A DNA stretch of 64,000 nucleotides from Arctopsyche grandis. Its lineage: Eukaryota > Arthropoda > Insecta > Trichoptera > Hydropsychidae. The notes below the pieces were generated by a model. It did no database searches. It was given only the letters and a program-made list of their open reading frames with translations, and had not been told where the DNA came from. Where the stretch lies: positions 23,466,839 to 23,530,838 of the forward strand of contig NC_135356.1 in NCBI RefSeq assembly GCF_051622035.1, read 5' to 3'. The stretch's first letter is position 1; each line of letters begins with the position of its first letter. Positions 11,270 to 21,200 of this stretch are shown here, in pieces. Both the position numbers and the translations under genes were made by a program.

Positions 11270-11540
11270 TTGAAGAAACACTCTTCCCAGATGGAAACCA
11301 CGGCACGTCCATGCCGTACGATTCAGTGTGTTTGCGCCTTAAGATCCTCGCAACAAAATCTAATATATAATTTCGAAATATACCGTATGCACGTATGTAT
11401 GTATGTTTTGGTTCGTAGAATCCGTGACGTTAAATTTAATAAAAAAATAAATGAATATTCAATTAAATGTAATAAAATGTTTACTATTGGATAAGCCATG
11501 TTTAAGCGGCTTACATTTAAAATACCGAGCGAAGCTGGGT
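11270..11540 (+). mobile_element. Fragment of CTAGT/hairpin family (right half)
   Basis: It shares AATAAAATGTTTACTATTGG, AGCCATGTTTAAGCGG and TACCGAGCGAAGCTGGGTAA with 6900-7000 and 34740-34829. The left part of this interval (before about 11430) is not clearly part of the element. Confidence 0.5.
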
Positions 11541-11937
11541 AAAAGTACTGTTTATGATATAATAAATATAAAAAAATATATGTGGCGAACGCGTCAGCCA
11601 GTCGTGACGAAGAGACGTAGGGGAAGTGGGGGGAGGGGGGTGGAGCGTCTGACATGTGCTCCTGATATTGAGCGCTGAGTTACGGGTGATGTCAGCGTCA
11701 GATGCGCTACGCGGGATCGTACGCACATACACACATCCACGAAGACACACACACGTCCATTCATTATTTCGAACGGGTGGACGGGTTGGGTCGGTGAGCG
11801 TATAATGCGCGCAATCAAATTTCCCTATTAACACGTGCGCGCACGCGTATAATTTACCTTACATTATGTTTATATATAACATTGTACTTTATTTTAATTC
11901 GTGTATCAATTCCTTTCCGAACGGCCACAACACTAGT
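11541..11937 (-). mobile_element. CTAGT/hairpin family element, about 400 bp (end at 11937)
   Basis: On the minus strand it begins ACTAGTGTTGTGGCCGTTCGGA and shares with 27690-28010 the run AAAGGAATTGATACACGAAT, AATAAAGT, ATAATGTAAGGTAA, GCGCATCTGACGCTGACATC and the C-rich block near the other end. The terminal hairpin has been lost by a short deletion. Non-coding. Confidence 0.65.
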
Positions 11938-12103
11938 ATAGAATAAAAAGCATTATGTTACAATCATTTAGTGGAATTTGGTGTAATGTTTCCCATCCTG
12001 TCCAAAATGATGGATTCTCTTCTCTCTCATTTGCTCAATGCTGAGCATCGTGGTCATTTCTACTATCTGGGACCAAGATCGTTATTATTTAAATCATAAA
12101 TAT

Positions 12104-12546
12104 TGTTACGTACGCCGCGGATTAAGCGAATAGAATCCCAGAGACTATGTGACCGTTCAAGGGTTATCTGTTAACGGATGAACTAACTGCTTGCACTTAG
12201 ACCAACGGATATCTGTTATCGGATTAACTAAGTGCTTGCACTTACTTCCAGGATTATATCAGGACTCTAAGTGCCTTTAGGCTAAACAATGACCGTTATT
12301 AGTCCTTTCTCAGAATCGGTACGGGGAGACCCAATGTCGTGGAAATACATATCCGAATACGTGACTATACAACAGGTAAACAGATTAGACGTCCTGAGAA
12401 ATCTACCCTTTATAAGGCGGTACGTAGGCGATATCATGTCATTCTGGACTGAGCACTGCCAGTGCGTGTATCTCCTTAATCATCAATAAATGCTGTGAAA
12501 CGACTTCGGCCTTTTACTTGGATCCTCCACCCACCCCTACGCATCA
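12104..12546 (+). mobile_element. Solo LTR, same Gypsy-like family, TSD ATAT
   Basis: It starts TGTTACGTACGCCGCGG and ends CTACGCATCA, flanked by ATAT on both sides (12100-12103 and 12547-12550). From the TATA-like CTTTATAAGG to ATCAATAAATGC it is nearly the same as 6357-6740. It is about 60 bp longer because U3 carries a degenerate duplication of about 45 bp (TATCTGTTAACGGATGAACT ... TATCTGTTATCGGATTAACT). Confidence 0.88.
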
Positions 12547-12559
12547 ATATGTATGTATG

Positions 12560-13020
12560 TGCCAAGTTGAAAGCAGCGGTCAGTTTGATTTGGTCTGACC
12601 ATGTTATGGAAAATCGCCTTCACCCTAGTATTCGGTGACTACCAGCTTCTCCACATTCTTCCTGGAAAGAACTGGCCAAAGTAGGAAAAAATTCCTTTTT
12701 CTACCTGTTGTGGAGACTCTTTCTGAAACTGCCAGATCTATAGCCTAAGTATGGAGATGTTCATTTGTCTTGCAATATGTACATGAAATGCGCCGCATTC
12801 GTCTCGGGCACTATATTTCGAAGGCCAGTCTCTCGACTCCATACAATGAAATCAACAGATTACAGAAGACGGATTTTCGCTCTTTCAGTATATAACGATT
12901 TTTCCATATCTTTGTCGGAGTGATCATCGCCGTTTTCGCCATTCCTATTCTTCTGTGGATTTTTAATTGGCATCCTCCTTTCTTCAGATCAAAGCACCTA
13001 TGTATGTACGTATGTAGGTA
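12560..13020. other. Unassigned sequence with moderate GC
   Basis: The block 12590-12990 is less AT-rich than its neighbours and looks like old coding or element sequence. Stops occur in every frame I translated and I recognise no family. Confidence 0.3.
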
Positions 13021-14040
13021 AATAAAATCATGATGGATTATGCCTTTATAAATATGTACATATGTGTATCTGAAATTTGAGAATTTAGCATAATCTAAAA
13101 AAAAAGCTCGCCATCAAATGAAAATTTTCATCGAAAATATAATTTGATCTAGCGAAAATTAATTCAAAGGAAACTGTTGGACATGTCTGCTTCGGTGTAA
13201 TCCCAAAGTCAAGGTTTTATTCCCTTTGCGAAAAACCTTTCGGCTAATTTCATATAGACGATTGTCGACCGCGACTGCGAAACAAAAAGCCCCTCGTTTT
13301 CCTTTCATACCGGAATTAAATTACAAGAAACTTTAATAAATAAACACGCTTATTAAATAATACTTGGTACGTTTGTATGTACATATGTATATTCAATATA
13401 CACGATGTATATAAATATAAATATGATATGAAATATTAAAACTCCATACTTAATGAAGCATTTGATACTTATAATAAAGAATAATCATATTTTAGTACTA
13501 GAATGCAATTTAACAAATAATATAATAGTACAAGAATTTAATTTAAGAAATAAGATAATAGTACAAAATTTAATTTAATAAGAAAAGTACTAAAATGTAA
13601 AATAAATAACTATGATATATCTAAATAATTATAGTAAAAAGTTTTTAAAAACAATGTTTTTATTACTGTCAAATAAAAAAATAAAAATTGTAATGAAAAA
13701 CAAGATAATAATACGAAAATTTAATTTCATAAATAAGATTGTTAGTACAAAATGTAATTTAATAGTACTAAAATGTAAAATAAAAAAAAAAAACTATGAT
13801 ACCCGCTATAATAACTCAATTACTATCTACGATGAATAATCTACAAATATCTACATATATGAACTTAATATACTGGCTTTCGGCATAAATATTGAATAGT
13901 TAAAGTAGTTTTAGAAGAACATCTTTATATGACCAAATATAAAAGCTTGGGTTGTACATATTATGTACTTTTAAATCATTTCTGTACACCCCGTATGCAG
14001 GTATGATTAGTAGTCACCGGACCCAGAAGGTGCCGCGTAT
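13020..14040. other. Very AT-rich stretch, no gene recognised
   Basis: The region 13430-13860 is poly-A/T-rich with weak internal repeats (AATTTAATTT, AATAAGAT, AGTACTAAAATGTAA). No coding signal is seen. Confidence 0.5.
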
Positions 14041-14169
14041 TGTTCAAAGGATGTAAATGCATTGTCAAAGGTTTGACCAACCTTTTTTACAAAGGATTTA
14101 CAACAATGGAACAATGGATAGCACTGTAATTATCCTACCTCTAATGATTAGTTATGCAGATGATCAATG

Positions 14170-14385
14170 CAGATATTATTTATATATATTTTATTTGATA
14201 TTTTTACTTTATCTGTTATTATTAAATGCTATTTTTTATGTTTATGTATGGATGTATTTATGTTTATGTTTAATTGTTATTTTGTTTTTTTCTTTTTTGT
14301 GTTATATTTTTTGACCATTGTGGCGCTTTAGGAATTCCTTTTATGCCACAATGGTCTGTTTAAAAATAAATAAATAAATAAATGA
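14170..14385 (+). mobile_element. Jockey-like LINE 3' UTR tail
   Basis: It matches the 3' end at 34440-34625 almost base for base: TTTTATTTGATATTTTTACT, GACCATTGTGGCGCTTTAGG, TATGCCACAATGGTCTG, then an AAATAAATAAATAAAT tail. The coding part is absent, so this copy is severely 5'-truncated, as is usual for LINE insertions. Confidence 0.8.
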
Positions 14386-15290
14386 TCAATTCAAAATCAG
14401 ATCACAATTTTATGACGGGTGGTCATGTCACTGAACTAACAGAGCGAAGCTAATAGAAAACTTTTAATAGCATATTGCTTCGCAATATGTAAACATACAT
14501 AAATAATATGTATATTCGTGACTGAATCAAATTTCAAAGCGATTAAAAGGTTTATAATTCCCGTGAAGTTTTCCCCAGAAATCATGTAGACGTCTCGAGA
14601 CAATAACTCTCTAATGATTTTTTGATAAATTTGATTTTACACTGTTTACTTTGCATAGTTGTACTTGCATACCGTCACTTTTACAAGTTTGATCTCAATC
14701 GTTTCATGGGCTCTACAAACGTGTTCTCGTATAAACATGTGTATGTATTTATAAACTATTGGTACGTTTGTTTGAAAAGGCCGTTTCGTTCGAACAAAAG
14801 AAGTTGGCCGGTCGCCCCGAAAATAAACGGCCAATATATCGTCCAACTTGGGCCAATACTCTAGCATCCGGAAAAGTTGAATTTTTCCGACCGCGAAGTT
14901 CGTGGAGGGAAATAGACCGACAACCTGAACACTTTTCGGAAAGCGGTCACGTGACACTTTCATTGTCGGTCATGAAACTATGACTAAAACTATCATGTAG
15001 ATATTGTTATATATGTACGTATAACTAATTTGATTACATATGTATTCAGTGGATATTAGCTATAAAATCGTCATTAGTTCAATATTAGCTGTCGTATAGT
15101 GATATAACTTACATTGTTAAATAGAACAAGAATGACGCTTCATAAAAATAATAAAAAAAAAAGTTGAAAACAAAGATACATAAATGCATTTATGTATAAC
15201 AGAGACGTCAAACAAGCGACGAGTATACCTTGGCCAAAGAACGAACACCGCATTTTATAAAAACATATTTTCATCATTCATTATATAACC
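14386..15290. other. Non-coding stretch with a short repeat and one GC-richer block
   Basis: 14385-14470 is similar to 37560-37640 (ATCACA, GGCGGG/GACGGG, TCACTGAACTAACAGAG). 14765-14960 is a GC-richer unique block with overlapping ORFs on both strands and no recognisable domain. The rest is AT-rich. Confidence 0.4.
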
Positions 15291-15293
15291 TAC

Positions 15294-15440
15294 TAGTTGT
15301 TTTACCCGGCTTCGCTCAGTATTTGTAATATAAACAGCGTAAACATGGCGAATCTAATAGTAAATTTTCATTTGTTTTTTTATTAAATTTATTTGAATCG
15401 AAAAAAATATAGTATTCAACTGAATTTTATTGAATATAAT
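15294..15440 (-). mobile_element. CTAGT/hairpin family fragment
   Basis: On the minus strand it ends TACTGAGCGAAGCCGGGTAA AACAACTAGT. It shares the CATGTTTACGCTGTTTATAT-like segment and the TTAAATTTATTTGAAT segment with 6890-7000. Confidence 0.6.
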
Positions 15441-15654
15441 ATTTAACTGAAAACATATAATTGAAATGTCTTCAAAGAAACTTTGTTTTGTTTACGAAGT
15501 TCCCAACCAACATTACATATTTTCTTACATATGTACTTACAAAGTCTCTTTCGAAATTATATATTAGATTAGTGAAGTAAAAATACATATGAGAGATAAT
15601 GAGAACGTATAATGCAAATTTTATAAGATTGTAAGTTTGAAAATTGTAAAGTTA

Positions 15655-15960
15655 TAAGCGTTTAATCAATTAAAATGTGACAAAACGAGTGGGGGGGGCG
15701 GAAAGTCAAACAAACAAGGCTACTGGGTTAGCTGTCTCCGTCTCCAAAATGTTCGGATTCTTAAACGTGTTTATTACCATTATATTTCACCATCGGCCAA
15801 ACCTCGCAAAATGGCAAAATTTCCAAGCGATCGGAAGAATGTAGTTTCACTTCGTCCTTTAGTAAGTTTTTGATACTAAAGGACGAAGTCAAACAAAGAT
15901 TGAATCTAAAATTAAGCTTGTATCATTGCATAGAACAAGAATGATTAGTCGATTTGTATA
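15655..15960. repeat. Unclassified repeat with 15-bp perfect hairpin
   Basis: Related to 10630-10980. The hairpin at 15850-15888 has arms CTTCGTCCTTTAGTA and TACTAAAGGACGAAG with a 9-nt loop. No coding potential is seen. Confidence 0.55.
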
Positions 15961-16953
15961 TACATACATACATATATTAAAAAAATATGTATGAAATTAC
16001 ATATATGTAAATTCTGAAAGTTGTCCTGATAAATGAAACTATGTACTGTCAATTGAAATTTGATGAAAACGACGAAATTATTGAATCTTTGTAAGGTATT
16101 GTTCAGCACCCGAATCCACTCCGCTTTTGATTTTATACATATTAAAAGTAATATTTAGACATGTTCAAAACCAACTGATTCCTTTCAAAAGCTTTGTACA
16201 AAATTAGAGCCACACATTTCGAATTCAGCAAATGCTGTTTCCATTAGTCTGTGAAACTAACATGTGCTTTCATGTACGATATTTAAAATTAATTACACGA
16301 AAATGAGATATTCGAATCGCACTAGTTAGTTTCAGACGGCAACTGAACGAACAAACACACCTCGCTAATTCTACATAGGTATTAAAGGCTTTCAGCAGAC
16401 TTGCTCCAGGATTTTGGTGCAAGAGTTAATTCCAGGCTTTTTGATACAGCCTGTTGCTCAACTCACTATTCTACGTTGTACATGAAACGAAATACAATAT
16501 TTATATACACAGAGTGAGATGGAGAAAAGAGGCTTTTGAAAGATAGCGTGTATCCTCTCCGGACGTTCCAATGTCTCGCATTTTATAAAGGGAGCAACGC
16601 TGAAATCCGATTTAACCGCAAAAAACATTTAACTACGCTCACTTATTAGATTAGTCTCAAGACTATTCCCTCAAGAGTATTCCTCAACTGTGGTATACAT
16701 ATATGTACATATAATATGTATATTTACATTAGTGGTACTTTCTTAGTTCATAAATTCCTTTTAAAATTGGCCAAGGGCTATGAAGCACTCGTTTGTACAT
16801 ATAAACAATCAAATTTATTATTTCTTTTCTATTCATTGTTTTTTTTTTTTAATCACTATATATGAAGTTTACAAGTTTTAAGTACAAAGTATGTTTTGGT
16901 TTAAAGTTTAAAGGTATAGTGGAGCAAAATATCAACAACCTATTTATAGCTCT
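15960..16953. other. AT-rich unique stretch left of the BEL/Pao insertion
   Basis: No gene is recognised. It ends with TTTATAGCTCT, whose last five bases are the target duplication of the adjoining retrotransposon. Confidence 0.5.
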
Positions 16954-17184
16954 TGGAAAAGACTTCGATAATGGTTTGATGTAGTTTATTGAAATGTAAA
17001 ATTTGCACGTGGTGGGCCAGCGGAGCGTACGGAACACAAGCTGTCCGTACGCCGTCTACTCGGTGACTCTGTCGACCGTCGCGTATTTCCGCTTGGGCCG
17101 ACACTAATGCCAACTCGTCAATAATGCCAATCGACAATCAGTTAATAAGACTGTTTGCCACACGTCATTACAAAAGTCGGAACA
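16954..17184 (-). repeat. 3' LTR of BEL/Pao copy 1
   Basis: 231 bp. Includes AATAAA in TTTCAATAAACTACATC, a likely polyadenylation signal near the 3' end. Bounded by TG...CA and by the GCTCT target duplication. Confidence 0.95.
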
Positions 17185-18221
17185 TAGTCCCACATAGGAA
17201 AACTGTTGAACAATACAGTTATTCTACAGAGTTACAGCATTACTGACGAGTCGTTTACAATAAATCATAGCTCTTAAAATAATTAAATAGAGGGTGAATA
17301 ATGAAACCTTTGCCTCATCCAGTGTGAGGATAAAATCAATTTATTGGTTCAGTAATATTTCAACTTATAGGTATACCTCTGGTGAATGTTGTTTCTATTT
17401 ACATTAAAATTTTTGAAATCTCCTTTGAAGCTGTGAATAAGCATTACAAGATAAGTTTACTTTAAAGAAGAGAGAGTGGACTGTATATGATTTAAAACTT
17501 AAGCATTCCTCATCTTGATGTTAACTTAGACAATACAATGTTGACACTGTTACAGTTGTCAAGACAGATCAGCTATTACCGATCAACTAAACTTGATTAG
17601 TGAGTGTAATGCTCCTAAGTTAACTTGATTTCATCAACAAGTAGCACAAACATTGCTAAATTAAAAGTAAATTGGAAAGTCATTCATTCATTCCTACAAG
17701 CAGGAAATGAAGGCGAACTATGATTATAGATGTCTCTACGTTAAACATCGAAATGTTCAGTATTATAATATTTACTTATTCTATGATTCACATAAATACT
17801 ATAAACAGTAAGAGTTAACTTATGTTTTCATAACAAGAAACATAAGACCTGCGGATGACTCCCGGCAGGTTATAATTAAGTAGACATGAAATAATTTAAG
17901 ATGCTCCATTAAGTGTGGCTTGGAGACTAACATTAACAAATCATGAATCTAATTTTAACTGTCAAATTTGAACAGTTTATTTTAAACTCGGATATAATCC
18001 TTCCGAGTGATGACATGAGACAAGTCTTATATTATAAAGACAAAATGATTAGATTAAATTCGGAGATATATACTGCCGAATGTTAAAATGAAAATAGCTT
18101 AAATTATACACACAACACAATTAAAGTGAATTACGGAGTACTACTATTAACATTGAATGATTTAAACTCATGATTACATCTAATAAGTAATATGAGTTGG
18201 GGGTAGTGTCTTCGGGTTAAA
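17185..18221 (-). other. 3' UTR of BEL/Pao copy 1
   Basis: Non-coding between the gag-pol stop and the 3' LTR. No env-like or other ORF is present. The purine stretch directly before the LTR on the minus strand is short and interrupted (ATGTGGGACTA), so the polypurine tract is only tentatively located. Confidence 0.8.
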
Positions 18222-21200
18222 CTAAGCTACCGAAGTTGACGGAATTGAAGCTGCTGTTTCTCCTCCCTCTTGCTGATCTTCCTTCCTGTCAAGTGGTCCT
18301 TGTGGTAGAATCGGCAATGGCGCCACTAGATGACTGGACCGACGAAACTCTCCGCTGGCAGTAAAGACGTCGACGACTCGAACTCTGCCATCTGGTCCGG
18401 GATACAATTTAGTGATTCGACCCAAGACCCATCGGGTTGGCAGCATGTGTTCCTCCTTTAACAGGACCATTTGACCCACACTCAGATTGTTGCTCGAGTC
18501 CTTCTTCCATTTGTGTCGTAACTGCAAAGAATGTAAATATTCCGCCGACCAACGTTTCCAAAATGCTGCTGTGGTCAATTGTATCTGAAGCAGATTGGCA
18601 TGGACATTAGTGTTATATTTAACCTCCATTGGAAGAGCGAGTAAGGATCTGCCAATTAAGAAATGTCCAGGTGTGAGGGGTAAAAGGTCTAGTGGATCCG
18701 AAGACAAGGGACTAAGAGGACGGGAATTCATGCAAGCTTCTATTTGAGTCAATACCGTACAAAATGATTCGAAATTTAAGGTGGTGGCCTTTAACACCTT
18801 GTTTAAATGAATCTTCATGGATTTAACCGCTGCTTCCCACAGCCCTCCCATGTGAGGCGCCCTTGGCGGGTTAAACTTCCAACGAATCCCTTCGGAGGCT
18901 ACATACCGTAGTAGCTTCTCCTCATGAGGACGTTCGTAAATTAATTTTACTAAATTAACGAGTTCACGACTTGCACCGACAAAATTAGTAGCATTGTCGG
19001 AATATATCGTATTGGGCCTGCCACGTCTGGCTACGAATCTTCTTAAACAATTTAAGAAATTTGAACTCGTTAAGTCTCCGACAAGTTCCAAGTGAACTGC
19101 CTTACTGGAAAAACACACAAAGACACAAACGTAACCCTTAATTATCTTAGAATTCTTATTGCAACCACTCTTCACAGGAAAAGGTCCTGCGAAATCTATC
19201 CCCACATGACTGAAAGGAAAATTCGCAGTGGTACGTTCAAGCGGGAGTAATCCCATTAATCTATTGTGTGACAGTGGTTTATTTCTGAAACAAATGACAC
19301 ATGAACGCACCACTCCTTTGACAGTATTATGTCCGGCCAATGGCCAATAGGTCTGCCGCAATAACGACAGTAAGGCTTGAGTACCCAAGTGAATATATTT
19401 CAAGTGCGCATCTCGGACAATCATGTGTGTAAGTTTATGCTTATTTGACAAGATAATGGGTGACGTTGATAGAGTTGTTCCCAGAGGAAGTCTACTTCCA
19501 ACACAAATTAAATTCTCGTGGAATAGAGGGGACAATTTAGCTAATTTACTGCTACTGGGAATTGGATGTCCCTTGCTCAGCAAACGATATTCCAATGGAA
19601 ATGATTCCATTTGCGATAACCTTATCAAATTATTTAAAGCATCTTTTAATTCTAAAGCGGACGGTTCGTTATTTTCTTTAACGTTTAATTGTTTATTCCT
19701 TAGTGGCCGATGAACATATGATAAAACTCGAAGGAGTCTTGGAAGATGAGAATGTTTATCTATCCAATTATTTTCCCTCACAAGGGTAGCGTTAGTGACT
19801 ACCCTTCTCTCTGGAAGATCTATTGTGATCTCAGGAGGTCTTCGAGGCCATCGTGATTCGTCTAATTTCAACCAACTAGGGCCGTCCCACCATAACGAAT
19901 TATGATTTAATTCTGATGGTTGAGTCCCTCGAGAAATTAAATCTGCTGGATTGTCTGTAGAGGAGACATGGTACCACTCAATGGGTTGAGATATTGATTG
20001 GATTTCGGCCACTCGATTGGCAACGAAGGTGGTCCATTTACATGACTCTCCTCTAATCCAATGCAATGCGACGGTTGAATCCGTCCAATAATATTTTTCA
20101 TTAATATGAATTGTTAATTGGTCTATTGTTGACTTCATTAACTTTGATAATAACATAGCGGAGCACAGCTCTAAACGCGGAATAGTTACAAAACTGAGCG
20201 GAGCGACTCTCGAACGAGAACACACAAGATGACATTTGGAATTTCCCAATTGATCAGTACATTTTACATAAATACAAGCACCATAAGCTTTCTCGGATGC
20301 GTCACAAAATCCGTGTGCCTGTATATTAATGACATTATTTAGTATTATCAATCTAGGAATTTTATAAAGTTTCATGACTGTATTGGATAATTGACAATCT
20401 TTCCATTTTTTGAAGATTGTCTGAGGAATGAATTCATCCCAACCAATGGTTTGTTGCCAGACAGATTGCATTAATATCTTATAATTAATTAACAATGGAG
20501 ATAATAGTCCTAATGGGTCGAAGATCTGACTAATTACTGATAAAAAGTTTCTTTTTGTTATATTTTCAGTCTCGACTTCGGTTTGAACCTTAAATACAAA
20601 AACGTCTTCCCGCGGTTTCCAAAATAAACCTAAAGTTTTGTGTGATTCGTTAGAGAAGTTAAAATCTGAACAATCGTCAGCCTTAACATCCGTGATTATA
20701 TCGGAGTTGTTCGATGTCCATTTGCTTAAGGGCATACCGGCTGATAATAATATGGTTTCCAGTTGAACCTTTAATAATTTACCAGCTTCAATAGTATTAG
20801 TTCCCGTGAGCAAATCATCAACATAAAAATCACGTTCGATCACTTTACTAGCGATGGGATATTTGTTTCTATTCTCCTCTGCTAACTGATTTAGACATCT
20901 AGTAGCTAAAAATGGGGCTGAAGCAGTTCCGAATGTTACTGTATTAAGTTTGTAATGCTTGAATTTACTCTGGGGATCTGTTCGCCAAATGATTCGTTGT
21001 ACATTTTTATTTTTCTCTGCTATTTGAATCTGTCGGTACATCTGCTTAATATCCGCAGTAATCACGTATTTATGGAGTCGAAAGTTGAGTAGTAAACTTA
21101 ACAAATCTGATTGGACACTAGGTCCCACCATCAAAATATTATTTAGTGAGATATTGGACGTTGTCTTTGCGGACGCATCAAAAACTACACGATATTTAGT

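Noticed and set aside
17185-18221. An env-like gene between pol and the 3' LTR of the BEL/Pao element
   Set aside because: No ORF of meaningful size on the coding strand; the element is a plain gag-pol retrotransposon.
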